Part shown: positions 29,155 through 37,535 of the stretch, piece after piece
Position numbering within the stretch: position 1 is the first letter of the stretch
Layout of the letters: every line of letters starts with the position of its first letter
Assembly: GCF_000429785.1 (NCBI RefSeq)
Contig: NZ_KE386951.1
Location: 1 to 52,078, forward strand
Direction: 5' to 3'
Source of the DNA: Chitinibacter tainanensis DSM 15459
Lineage (GTDB): Bacteria > Pseudomonadota > Gammaproteobacteria > Burkholderiales > Chitinibacteraceae
DNA length: 52,078 bases
Position numbers and translations under genes: made by a program
Notes under the pieces: generated by a model
What the model saw: only the letters and a program-made list of their open reading frames with translations
What the model was told of the DNA's origin: nothing
The model's database searches: none

Positions 29155-29613
29155 TCAATGGTAGGCCGCGCCGTCGCGGCCGAACAACAGGTCTTCGATC
29201 AGGAGATTAGACAATGCATCTCGCTTTTGCCAAATGACCATCAACACGATCAGCTTCAGGCGCTCGGCGCCCACCTCACCATCGGGCTCACGCCAGAGGC
29301 GATCGAGCACCAGCTCACGTTCACCGGTGCTCAGCAGGCGGGTGGCATCTAGCGAAAAGAAAAATTGCGCCGCGTCGTCTGACAGACGCTGTACTTCATT
29401 TTGCTGCAGCGGCCGATAGGCAATGCCCTGCTCGTCCAGTGCCAAATAAGGGGTGATATCCAGCTGTTTGAGCTCCCCCAGCCAAGTCAGCGCATCATGA
29501 ATATCCTCGCCCTCAAAACCGGCCAACGACAGCTTTTTGGCCACCTGCGAGACATCCGGCAGGCCATCTGCGTTGTAAAATTGTTCAAATAAATAGGCAA
29601 GTACTTCAAGCAT
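29155..29613 (-). CDS. smg: Smg family protein (DUF494)
   Basis: A 152-residue conserved protein of the Smg/DUF494 family, long known as the neighbour of dprA/smf; its function is unresolved. The family start MLEVLAYLFEQFYNADG is clear, as is the C-terminal LKLIVLMVIWQKRDALSNLLIEDLLF. The frame can begin at a TTG 21 bases upstream, but the ATG at 29613 matches the family. It overlaps nothing and starts 11 bases after the dprA stop codon, so the two are probably co-translated. Confidence 0.93.
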   Translation of the reverse strand: MLEVLAYLFEQFYNADGLPDVSQVAKKLSLAGFEGEDIHDALTWLGELKQLDITPYLALDEQGIAYRPLQQNEVQRLSDDAAQFFFSLDATRLLSTGERELVLDRLWREPDGEVGAERLKLIVLMVIWQKRDALSNLLIEDLLFGRDGAAYH

Positions 29614-29623
29614 GATTGGCGTC

Positions 29624-30739
29624 TTATTTTGCAATGCCCAGTCGCTGATACCGGTTCCCCGGCAGACTGGCCACTTTCCCTTCCAGTTCCAAACCCAACA
29701 GAATCGCGCACAGCGCCTCGCTCGTCAAGCCGCTTTGCAACACCAGCCAATCAAATTCGACCGCGTCCCACCCCATTAAACCCAATAATGGAGACTCTTC
29801 GTCTGGAGTTTCTGGGCTCGCATTCGGCGTTTTTTGCGGCGAAAAATCCAGCGCCAAATTACCGGACAGCTCTTCCAGAATATCTGCCCCGGCCTCGACT
29901 AATTTTGCGCCTTGCTTAATCAAGCGATGGCATCCTTTGGCCACCGGCGAATGAATCGAGCCCGGAATGGCAAACACTTCACGGCCCAAATCCGCCGCCT
30001 GTCGCGCAGTAATCAGCGAGCCACTTTCCAGCGCTGCCTCCACCACGAGACACCCCGCCCCTAATGCCGCAATCAGGCGGTTACGGCGGGGAAAGTGCTC
30101 AGCCTTGGGCGGCGAACCTAAGGCTAGCTCAGAGAGCAATAGCCCTTGCGCGGCCAATTGATGTGCCAGCGCCCGATTCGCGGCCGGATACACGCGATCA
30201 AGCCCAGTCCCCACCACTGCGATGCTGCTACCCGCCCCACTCAGTCCACCGCGATGGGCTGCAGCATCAATCCCGCTAGCCATGCCGCTAATCACACACA
30301 CGCTTTGCTGCGCTAGAAACGCGGCAAACTGCTCGGCATTGGCAATGCCCTGTGCCGTGGCATTGCGACTCCCCACAACACTCACTGCCGGACGAGTGAG
30401 CAAACTCAAATCGCCCTGCGCATATAGCAGCGGTGGAGGATCAGGCAGATCGAGCAGGCGCTTGGGATAGGCCGCATCGGCCAGGGTAAGTAGTTGGCAA
30501 TTAGGCTGCGCCAACCAATTGGCTAGCTGCGCAAATTCGGCATCCAGATTGCGCTCGGCCATTTGGCAGATCGCTGTCGCAATTGAGGGCGATACCAACT
30601 CGGCCAGTGTTTTCTCGGTGGCGGATAAAATAAAAGCGGGCTCACCCAGAGCCCGCAGTAATCCGACCCAACCACGGGGGCCCAGCCCATTCACTAAGCT
30701 CAGGCGCACCCATTGCTGCAGATCTTGATCCAGCGTCAA
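29624..30739 (-). CDS. dprA: DNA-processing protein DprA (Smf)
   Basis: It loads RecA on incoming single-stranded DNA in natural transformation. It has 371 residues: an N-terminal SAM-like region, a Rossmann-fold core with VVGSRNATAQGIANAEQF, VISGMASGIDAAAHRGGL and PRRNRLIAALG, and a C-terminal winged helix (LMGWDAVEFDWLVLQSGLTSEALCAILLGLELEGKVASLPG). The start is a TTG two bases after the LysM gene's stop, with GGAG five bases before it, which settles the start. The presence of dprA is compatible with competence but does not prove it. Confidence 0.94.
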   Translation of the reverse strand: MTLDQDLQQWVRLSLVNGLGPRGWVGLLRALGEPAFILSATEKTLAELVSPSIATAICQMAERNLDAEFAQLANWLAQPNCQLLTLADAAYPKRLLDLPDPPPLLYAQGDLSLLTRPAVSVVGSRNATAQGIANAEQFAAFLAQQSVCVISGMASGIDAAAHRGGLSGAGSSIAVVGTGLDRVYPAANRALAHQLAAQGLLLSELALGSPPKAEHFPRRNRLIAALGAGCLVVEAALESGSLITARQAADLGREVFAIPGSIHSPVAKGCHRLIKQGAKLVEAGADILEELSGNLALDFSPQKTPNASPETPDEESPLLGLMGWDAVEFDWLVLQSGLTSEALCAILLGLELEGKVASLPGNRYQRLGIAK

Positions 30740-30741
30740 GT

Positions 30742-31812
30742 TTACTCCGCTGGCGTTGCCGCTTCAGCAGCCACCACATCTCCTTGGTTCACTGGCATCG
30801 TACTATCCAGCACCAGCGCATAAGAGAGCTGCGGGAAAACGCGATAAATAAAGAGATTGGCATTTTTGATCGGCGGCGTCAGACGATCAGGCTCGCTTTT
30901 ATCTTCCTTCACTACTTGCCGAGGTGGCTTGTAGCTAAACATCACCGTACCAATGTCCACGCCATCAAGGGCGCCCTTATTCACCACCACGGTCATCAGT
31001 GAGCCCACTTCACTCACTCGACCAAAGGTTGCGGCCACTTTGCCTTGCAAGGCTTGCGGCGGCAGATGCGGCGCGTAGTTGATAAAAGTGCGCTCCGGCG
31101 CCTTCATCAGGCGGTCGCCCACCTGAATTTCCCGCACCGCCGACACGACTTTCAATGTCACTACATCGCCTTCACGCTGAATGCGAACATCGCCTAGGTA
31201 CTGCACTTCCATACCAAGGGTTTCTTTGTCGTTATCCGGATTTTTGATGTCTTTGCCTTGGCGGAACACCTGGTAGGTATCGCCGGCCTGAGCTTCGTTT
31301 AACCCCACCGCATAGATTTGGTCACCCGGCACATACATCACCCGATTATCCGAGCCCGCAGCCACCCGCGGGGCAGCCTTGAAGGTGGGTAAATCCATCA
31401 CCAGCGGTTTGTAGAGGAAAGGCTCGATCGATTGCAGCGAGATACTTGGGGTCGCATCGCGATCCAGTGGTGACACGCGCACGCGCGGGCTGAGTTTGCC
31501 ATTGCCACCACGTCCGTCGGCTTTGCTGTTTTTCAGCAGTTTCAGGCGTGGTTTGCCACTACTGCGATCCAGTACAATCACGTCACCAGGGTAAATCCAG
31601 TGCGGATTTTTGATCTCAGCTTTGTTCAGTTGCCAGATTTCTGGCCAGCGCCAAGGCTGTTTGAGGAATTTGCCCGAGATATCCCACAGCGTATCGCCTT
31701 TGACCACCACGTAGCGATCTGGCGCATTGTCAGCCAGCTTCAACTCGTCGGCATGGACGGCACCGGCCATCACGCCGGCGGCCAGTAGAAAGGATATAAT
31801 CGATTTACGCAT
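30742..31812 (-). CDS. LysM-domain cell-wall-binding protein
   Basis: A 356-residue exported protein. The signal peptide is MRKSIISFLLAAGVMAGAVHA. Next comes one LysM domain, YVVVKGDTLWDISGKFLKQPWRWPEIW...NPHWIYPGDVIVL (about residues 30-80), which should bind peptidoglycan. The rest (about 110-356) has beta-rich character without a motif I recognise. It is a conserved partner just upstream of dprA in many Betaproteobacteria. The start chosen begins the signal peptide; the frame is open 27 codons further. It is divergent from def, and a 10-bp inverted repeat lies in the shared promoter region. Confidence 0.88.
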   Translation of the reverse strand: MRKSIISFLLAAGVMAGAVHADELKLADNAPDRYVVVKGDTLWDISGKFLKQPWRWPEIWQLNKAEIKNPHWIYPGDVIVLDRSSGKPRLKLLKNSKADGRGGNGKLSPRVRVSPLDRDATPSISLQSIEPFLYKPLVMDLPTFKAAPRVAAGSDNRVMYVPGDQIYAVGLNEAQAGDTYQVFRQGKDIKNPDNDKETLGMEVQYLGDVRIQREGDVVTLKVVSAVREIQVGDRLMKAPERTFINYAPHLPPQALQGKVAATFGRVSEVGSLMTVVVNKGALDGVDIGTVMFSYKPPRQVVKEDKSEPDRLTPPIKNANLFIYRVFPQLSYALVLDSTMPVNQGDVVAAEAATPAE

Positions 31813-31853
31813 AGTGTGAGCCCAGTTCTCGCCAGCAACAGCAAGGATTTTTT

Positions 31854-31898
31854 GATATTTGAACCTTTGCAGGGCAATGCTGCCACTATTCAAATATC
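31854..31898. promoter_or_regulatory. Inverted repeat in the LysM-gene/def divergent region
   Basis: GATATTTGAA (31854-31863) and TTCAAATATC (31889-31898) are perfect 10-bp inverted repeats 25 bases apart, between the LysM gene and def. This could be an operator with two half-sites or an mRNA leader hairpin of the LysM gene. No known regulator is implied. Confidence 0.45.
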
Positions 31899-31970
31899 TA
31901 TATGATGAATTAAGCTAAAGCAATTATTTAACCGATTCTGCAGCATAAACTTTTGGTCTAGCAAGCAAAG

Positions 31971-32468
31971 ATGGCAATTCTTAATATTTTGCACTACCCC
32001 GACGAGCGTTTGCACACTGTGGCGCAGCCCGTTACCGAATTTGATGCGGCTTTACAACGGCAAATCGATGACATGGCCGAGACCATGTATGCCGCGCCGG
32101 GTATCGGCTTGGCCGCCACGCAGGTCAACTACCACTATCGGCTGATCGTGATCGACACGTCCGAGAGCAAAGACGACTTATTAGTGTTGATTAACCCCGA
32201 AATTATCGAAATGAACGGGGTCACAACTTACGAAGAAGGCTGTCTGTCGGTGCCTGGCATCTACGAAGAAGTGGAGCGGGCCGAGACCATTAAAATCCGC
32301 GCTCTTGATCGCAGCGGCCAAGCCTTTGAGCTGGCGGCGGATGGCCTGCTGGCAATCTGTATCCAGCATGAGATCGATCACCTCAATGGCAAAGTGTTTG
32401 TCGAAAAGCTCTCGCGCCTGAAACTGAACCGCATTGTGCAAAAACTGAAAAAACGCAAAGCCATGTAA
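31971..32468 (+). CDS. def: Peptide deformylase
   Basis: It removes the formyl group from the N-terminal methionine of new proteins. It has 165 residues with the three deformylase motifs: GIGLAATQV (44-52), EGCLS (89-93, metal ligand Cys91) and QHEIDH (132-137, metal ligands His133 and His137, catalytic Glu134). It is followed by a hairpin terminator and then fmt, the enzyme that adds the formyl group, the usual pairing. Confidence 0.97.
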   Translation: MAILNILHYPDERLHTVAQPVTEFDAALQRQIDDMAETMYAAPGIGLAATQVNYHYRLIVIDTSESKDDLLVLINPEIIEMNGVTTYEEGCLSVPGIYEEVERAETIKIRALDRSGQAFELAADGLLAICIQHEIDHLNGKVFVEKLSRLKLNRIVQKLKKRKAM

Positions 32469-32484
32469 ACGCATGGCCCACGGT

Positions 32485-32510
32485 AAACGCCAGCAGCGGC
32501 TGGCGTTTTT
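32485..32510 (+). terminator. Hairpin terminator between def and fmt
   Basis: The stem AAACGCCAGC / GCTGGCGTTT with loop AGCG is followed by T residues. It may only partly stop transcription, as fmt begins 25 bases later. Confidence 0.75.
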
Positions 32511-32535
32511 GCTTTTGCCCACCCGAGATTGAAGC

Positions 32536-33462
32536 ATGAAGATTATTTTTGCCGGCACCCCGGATTTTGCCGCCAGCGCCCTCAGCGCCCTGATTGCAGC
32601 CGGCCATGAGATTGCCCTAGTGCTCACCCAGCCCGATCGCCCCAGCGGCCGCGGCATGAAGCTGACCGCCTCGCCGGTGAAAAGCGTTGCTTTGGCACAT
32701 GGCCTGCCGGTGTATCAGCCGGAAAAACTGCGCACCAGCGAACAACAGGAACCCCTGCAGGGTATCAACGCCGACGTGATGGTGGTTGCGGCTTACGGGA
32801 TTATACTCCCGCAAGCCGTACTCGATTTACCACGCTTTGGCTGCCTGAATATTCATGCCTCACTGCTACCACGCTGGCGGGGAGCGGCGCCGATTCAGCG
32901 GGCGATTTTGGCGGGCGATGACGCAACTGGCATCACCATTATGCAAATGGATGCCGGCCTGGATACGGGCGATATGCTCAGCATCCACACCACGCCGATC
33001 AGCGCGCAAGACAACGCCCAAACTCTGCATGACAAATTGGCTACCCAAGGTGCCGAGGCGATTGTAGCCGCTTTGGCCGATCTACCCGCCTTGCAAGCCC
33101 AGCGGCAGGTACAGCCCGCAGCCGGCGTCACTTACGCCGAAAAGCTAAAAAAAGAAGAGGCGCAAATCGACTGGCAACAAAGCGCCGACGCGCTGTGCCG
33201 CATGATCCGCGCGTTTAACCCCTTCCCCAGCGCACAAACCACGCTCGATGGCCAAGCGGTAAAAATCTGGCAAGCCAGCGTATGCGCGGGCGATGGCACC
33301 GCAGGTGAAATCCTGGCGGTAGAAAAAGACGCGCTGATTGTCGCCTGCGGTAGCGGCGCCTTGCGCATCAGCGAATTACAAAAGGCTGGCGGCAAGCGTC
33401 TCCCCACCCAGGCTTTTCTCGCTGGCAGCCCGCTCACAGCAGGGCAACGCTTTGGCGTCTAA
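32536..33462 (+). CDS. fmt: Methionyl-tRNA formyltransferase
   Basis: It formylates initiator Met-tRNA using 10-formyl-tetrahydrofolate. It has 308 residues. The N-terminal formyltransferase domain has FAGTPDFAASAL, the catalytic region NIHASLLPRWRGAAPIQRAI with conserved Asn and His, and GITIMQMDAGLDTGDML with the catalytic Asp. The C-terminal OB-fold-like domain begins near residue 205. Repeat copy C starts one base after the stop codon and separates fmt from rsmB. Confidence 0.96.
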   Translation: MKIIFAGTPDFAASALSALIAAGHEIALVLTQPDRPSGRGMKLTASPVKSVALAHGLPVYQPEKLRTSEQQEPLQGINADVMVVAAYGIILPQAVLDLPRFGCLNIHASLLPRWRGAAPIQRAILAGDDATGITIMQMDAGLDTGDMLSIHTTPISAQDNAQTLHDKLATQGAEAIVAALADLPALQAQRQVQPAAGVTYAEKLKKEEAQIDWQQSADALCRMIRAFNPFPSAQTTLDGQAVKIWQASVCAGDGTAGEILAVEKDALIVACGSGALRISELQKAGGKRLPTQAFLAGSPLTAGQRFGV

Positions 33463-33463
33463 T

Positions 33464-33512
33464 GGGTATACCCCTGCAGTTATTATTTAATAAGGCCTAG
33501 CGCCACATACCC
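33464..33512 (+). repeat. 49-bp palindromic intergenic repeat, copy C
   Basis: This begins GGGTATACCC, has the centre TATTTAATAA and ends CACATACCC. It matches copy E at 32 of 49 positions without gaps by hand count. It starts one base after the fmt stop codon and ends 12 bases before the rsmB start, so it would be transcribed as part of the mRNA. Confidence 0.75.
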
Positions 33513-33524
33513 TAGAAGAAGCGG

Positions 33525-34826
33525 ATGTTACTGACCCAAACCCTGGCTTGTGAAACGCTGTTTGCTGTGCTCGGCGGACAAAATCTGACCGAAGCCCTTG
33601 GCACCACTTGGCGACAAAACCCCAACCTCACCCCGCAGCAGCGCGGCGCCGTGCAAGATATTAGCTACGGCACCTTGCGGCATCTGGGCCTGCTGGAGGC
33701 GGTATTACAGCAGCTGGCCACCAAGCCAGTGAAAGAGCAGGAAGTGCGGATATTGCTGCTAATCAGCCTGTATCAGCTGCAATTCACCCGCGCCGGCGCG
33801 CATGCGGTCGTCGATCACGCGGTTGAAGTGGCCAGCAAAATCGGCAGCGGCAAAGCCAAAGGGCTGGTTAACGCGGTGCTGCGCAATTTCCTGCGTCAGC
33901 AAGCCGAGCTGATTAGCGCCGCGCAAAAGAACGAACGCGGCCGCTTTAGCCATCCGAAATGGTGGCTCACCGCCATGAAGCAGGCTTATCCCAAGCAGTG
34001 GCAACAAATCTTGCAGGCCAATAACAGCCACCCACCAATGACTTTGCGGGTGAATCGTCGCCACACGAGCGCCGAGGCCTATCTGGCGCGCCTCAACGAA
34101 GTCGGCATCACCGGCCGCATACTGGGCCCGCAAGCCATCCAGCTGGATAAACCCCAAGCGGTGGATGCGCTGCCTGATTTCGCCGCGGGCTGGGTGTCGG
34201 TGCAGGATTGGGGTGCTCAGGCTGCCGCTTATCTGCTCGATGTGCGCGATGGTCAGCGCGTGCTCGATGCCTGCGCGGCTCCAGGCGGTAAAACGGGCCA
34301 TTTGCTGGAATTGGCCGAGCTGGACTTACTGGCACTGGACGCTGATGCCAAACGCCTAGAGCGCGTGAGCAATAACCTCGAACGGCTGCAATTATCGGCC
34401 CGCACGGCCTGCGCCGATGCCGCCGAACCCGCGAACTGGTGGGATGGCCAATTGTTTGATCGCATTCTGGCCGACGTGCCTTGTTCGGCCACGGGTGTGA
34501 CTCGCCGCCACCCGGATATCAAATGGCTGCGCCGCCCCGACGACTTTGCTGAATTGCAATGTCAACAAGAAAAAATGTTAGATCAGCTTTGGTCACTCGT
34601 AGCGTCAGGCGGCAAACTACTGTACGCTACGTGCTCTGTGTTTCCGGCGGAAAATCAGGCCGCCGTGGCAGCATTTGCCGCGCGCCATCCCGATGCCATC
34701 GCCGAACCTTTGCAGCACCCGGCCATTCCTGCCGATCTGATTCGCGACGGACAGGGTGGGCAGTTATTACCCAATGCAGATCATGATGGTTTCTTTTACG
34801 CGTTATTTCGCAAGGCTGCAGCTTAA
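33525..34826 (+). CDS. rsmB: 16S rRNA m5C967 methyltransferase RsmB (Sun)
   Basis: It methylates C967 of 16S rRNA. It has 433 residues. An N-terminal NusB-like RNA-binding domain (about 1-135, with RILLLISLYQLQFTRAGAHAVVDHAVEV) is followed by the NOL1/NOP2/Sun methyltransferase domain: SAM site DACAAPGGKTGHLLEL, ADVPCSATGVTRRHPDIKW (first catalytic-region cysteine) and LLYATCSVFPAEN (nucleophile cysteine). The gene after it starts inside its 3' end. Confidence 0.95.
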   Translation: MLLTQTLACETLFAVLGGQNLTEALGTTWRQNPNLTPQQRGAVQDISYGTLRHLGLLEAVLQQLATKPVKEQEVRILLLISLYQLQFTRAGAHAVVDHAVEVASKIGSGKAKGLVNAVLRNFLRQQAELISAAQKNERGRFSHPKWWLTAMKQAYPKQWQQILQANNSHPPMTLRVNRRHTSAEAYLARLNEVGITGRILGPQAIQLDKPQAVDALPDFAAGWVSVQDWGAQAAAYLLDVRDGQRVLDACAAPGGKTGHLLELAELDLLALDADAKRLERVSNNLERLQLSARTACADAAEPANWWDGQLFDRILADVPCSATGVTRRHPDIKWLRRPDDFAELQCQQEKMLDQLWSLVASGGKLLYATCSVFPAENQAAVAAFAARHPDAIAEPLQHPAIPADLIRDGQGGQLLPNADHDGFFYALFRKAAA

Positions 34827-35412
34827 TCTGGCGGCCTGGCTTCGCCTGTTCCTGCTGCTGGCCGGGCTCATGGGTGCGTTTAGCACCCATGCTGCCGGCA
34901 TTAAAACCATCAAAACCGAAGCCGATATCCTTCCGCCCCGCATTGAGCTGTTTGCCCGCTTTACCGTGAGCCTGAATCCAGAGCTGGACGAGGCTTTGCG
35001 CAATGGCCTCACTCTCCCCTTTGTTTACGAATTCAAACTCACCAAACCGCGCCTGTATGCCTGGTACCGGCAAGTGGCCGAAGGGTTTGGCCCCAATGCC
35101 ACGGCCACCCATCGGCTGAGCTTTCAGCCACTGACCAAGCAATATCGCATCGCGGCCGCCGGTGTAGTGCGGCATTTTAATAGCCTCGATGAAGCCCTCA
35201 CGGCCTTGGGCACGTTGAAAAACTGGGTAGTGATGGATGGCGCGGATCTGCAAAGCGAAGATTTTGCCGGCAAGCTGCGACTGCGACTGGATGGCTCACA
35301 GCTACCCAAAGCCTTTCAGCTGAGCACCATCGGCAACACCAATTGGCAACTGGAATCAGGCTGGAGTGAGATTCAGCTGCGGCGGCCGGCCGAAACGGAG
35401 CCTGTGCAGTGA
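34783..35412 (+). CDS. DUF4390 family exported protein
   Basis: A protein of about 209 residues of the DUF4390 family, function unknown, regularly found between rsmB and the NtrY-type kinase in Betaproteobacteria. It has a signal peptide (hydrophobic LAAWLRLFLLLAGLMGAFSTHA) and then a beta-rich domain (LPPRIELFARFTVSLNPELDEALRNGLTLPFVYEFKLT). The start is uncertain: ATGs at 34774, 34783 and 34786 all lie inside the rsmB 3' end and none has a good ribosome-binding site. Its stop overlaps the ntrY start (GTGA), indicating coupled translation. Confidence 0.85.
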   Translation: MMVSFTRYFARLQLNLAAWLRLFLLLAGLMGAFSTHAAGIKTIKTEADILPPRIELFARFTVSLNPELDEALRNGLTLPFVYEFKLTKPRLYAWYRQVAEGFGPNATATHRLSFQPLTKQYRIAAAGVVRHFNSLDEALTALGTLKNWVVMDGADLQSEDFAGKLRLRLDGSQLPKAFQLSTIGNTNWQLESGWSEIQLRRPAETEPVQ

Positions 35413-37535
35413 AACGCTGGTTGCTGATTATTGGGGTTCTGGCCACCGTCCTACTGTTCTTGCTCGCCACAGCCTCGGGCAACACCTCGCATTTTTCTAA
35501 TTATTACGGCTTAGTGCTGGGGCTGAATGTGGCCCTGCTACTGGGCATGGCGCTGTTTGTTGGCACGCGCATGACACGCTTGCTGGGTCGGGTGAAACGC
35601 AAGGTATTTGGCTCCCGCCTGACCCTGCGCATGGTGTTTATGTTCTCGCTGGTGGCGGTCTTACCCGGGGCGCTGGTGTACACGCTGTCGGTGCAGTTCT
35701 TAAATCGTTCAATCGAGGCGTGGTTTGATGTTCGGGTAGATAACGCCCTGGATCGCGGCCTGAATCTAGGTCACAACGCCATCGAGTTTCAGCTAGCTGA
35801 GCTAGAACGCAAAGCCTCGGTCATTGCCTGGGATGTCCACGACAATAGCGTAAGCAGCCTACTACCCCGCCTATCCAAGCTGCGCGAGCAAACCGGCGTG
35901 CAGGAAATCACGCTGTTTGATGACAACAACCAGCTCTACGCCAATATCGGCAACGAAATGGCGCCACTAATCCCGCAGCTACCCTCACGTGATCTGGTGC
36001 GCAAAGCCGTGATCGGTAGCTACAAAGGGATTGAAAAAGGCGATAACGGCGCGCTGATGATGCGGGTGATCGTGCCGATGCCCGACAGCGACATCAGCAA
36101 TCGCGTGCGGCTACTGCAACTGATGCAGCCCGTGCCGACCCAGCTGGCGCAAGATGCCGAGCTGGTCGAGCAAGTGCGCAGTGATTACAAACAGCTCGCG
36201 CAGTCGCGGCAAGGGCTTAAACTCATTTACAGCCTAACGCTGACCATTGCGCTCACTATTGCCCTGCTGGGCGCATTGGCGCTGGCGATTTACCTTTCGG
36301 ACAAACTCGCCGCGCCACTGGGCGTGCTGGCCGCGGGAACGCGCGCAGTGGCGCAAGGGGATTTCACCCAGCAGCATCCGGTCATCAGCCGCGATGAGCT
36401 GGGCATCCTCACCCACTCCTTTAACCGCATGACCCGCCAATTGGCCGATGCGCGCGATAAGCTGGAAGAAAACCAGGCCGAGCAGGCCGAGGCCAAGGCC
36501 TATGTCGAAGCAATTTTGGGCTCGCTATCAGCCGGCGTGCTGTCGTTTGATGAAGAATGGCAGCTGCAATCGGCCAACCAGAGCGCCTTGCGCATTCTGG
36601 GCTTAGACCCAGAGCGCATTCATGGCCAGCCCTTATCACGCTGGAATGAAAGCTACCCGGCCCTCACCGCGTTTTCGGCCCACACTATTCACGGCTTTTT
36701 GTCGGATGAAGAAGTCTGGCAGCGTCAGATTGAGCTGGCCGAAGAAAAACGGGTACTGCTGGTACGCGGCACGCGGCTGAGCCAGCTGATTGATGACGCA
36801 GAAGATCTGCATGGCTATGTACTGGTCTTTGATGACATCACCGAGCTCCTGTCAGCCCAGCGCGACGCGGCCTGGGGCGAAGTGGCCCGCCGCCTGGCGC
36901 ATGAAATTAAAAACCCGCTCACGCCGATTCAACTCTCGGCCGAGCGGATGGAAATCAAACTGGTGGATAAACTCGACCAGACTGGCGCGGAATTTCTCAC
37001 CCGCAACACCCAAACCATCATCAAGCAGGTGGCGGCCCTCAAGCAGATGGTGGATGCCTTCCGCGATTATGCGCGCAAGCCATCGGGCAAGAAAAAGCCA
37101 CTGGATCTACTGGCGCTGGTGCAAGAGGTGTTGGTGCTGTACGAAGCTGCGCCAGTATTACGTGAATTTAGGGTACACGATGCCCTAATGGTGAATGGCG
37201 ATGCGACTCATCTGCGCCAGGTCATTCACAACCTGCTGCAAAATGCGCAAGACGCGATTGCCGAGGCCGAAGAAAAACAGATTTGCCTTATTCTCGAAAA
37301 AGACGAAAAATGGGCGCGTCTTTACATCGAAGATAGCGGCAAAGGTTTTGCTCCAGACTTACTGCCTAGGGTTTTTGAGCCTTATGTAACATCCAAGGCC
37401 AAAGGCACCGGATTAGGTCTGGCGATCGTGAAAAAAATTATCGAAGAACATCACGGGCGGGTACAAGTGGGCAATGCCACTGGCGCCTTCGTTCGGATAG
37501 AGTTGCCGCTCTGGGAGGAAACAACAAGTGGTTAA
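35409..37535 (+). CDS. ntrY: NtrY-type membrane sensor histidine kinase
   Basis: A 708-residue inner-membrane sensor. Hydrophobic segments lie at about 5-25, 32-55 and 77-98, a periplasmic region at about 100-275 and another membrane helix at about 278-300. A HAMP domain (about 300-355), a PAS domain (about 365-470) and the kinase core follow. Phospho-acceptor His498 lies in LAHEIKNPLTPIQ, with N box NLLQNAQDAI, G1 DSGKGF and G2 GTGLGLAIVKKIIEEHHG. The start is GTG, overlapping the DUF4390 stop by four bases. The partner regulator ntrX follows with an 8-base overlap. The NtrY/NtrX pair has been linked to nitrogen, redox or envelope control in other bacteria; the signal here is unknown. Confidence 0.92.
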   Translation: MKRWLLIIGVLATVLLFLLATASGNTSHFSNYYGLVLGLNVALLLGMALFVGTRMTRLLGRVKRKVFGSRLTLRMVFMFSLVAVLPGALVYTLSVQFLNRSIEAWFDVRVDNALDRGLNLGHNAIEFQLAELERKASVIAWDVHDNSVSSLLPRLSKLREQTGVQEITLFDDNNQLYANIGNEMAPLIPQLPSRDLVRKAVIGSYKGIEKGDNGALMMRVIVPMPDSDISNRVRLLQLMQPVPTQLAQDAELVEQVRSDYKQLAQSRQGLKLIYSLTLTIALTIALLGALALAIYLSDKLAAPLGVLAAGTRAVAQGDFTQQHPVISRDELGILTHSFNRMTRQLADARDKLEENQAEQAEAKAYVEAILGSLSAGVLSFDEEWQLQSANQSALRILGLDPERIHGQPLSRWNESYPALTAFSAHTIHGFLSDEEVWQRQIELAEEKRVLLVRGTRLSQLIDDAEDLHGYVLVFDDITELLSAQRDAAWGEVARRLAHEIKNPLTPIQLSAERMEIKLVDKLDQTGAEFLTRNTQTIIKQVAALKQMVDAFRDYARKPSGKKKPLDLLALVQEVLVLYEAAPVLREFRVHDALMVNGDATHLRQVIHNLLQNAQDAIAEAEEKQICLILEKDEKWARLYIEDSGKGFAPDLLPRVFEPYVTSKAKGTGLGLAIVKKIIEEHHGRVQVGNATGAFVRIELPLWEETTSG

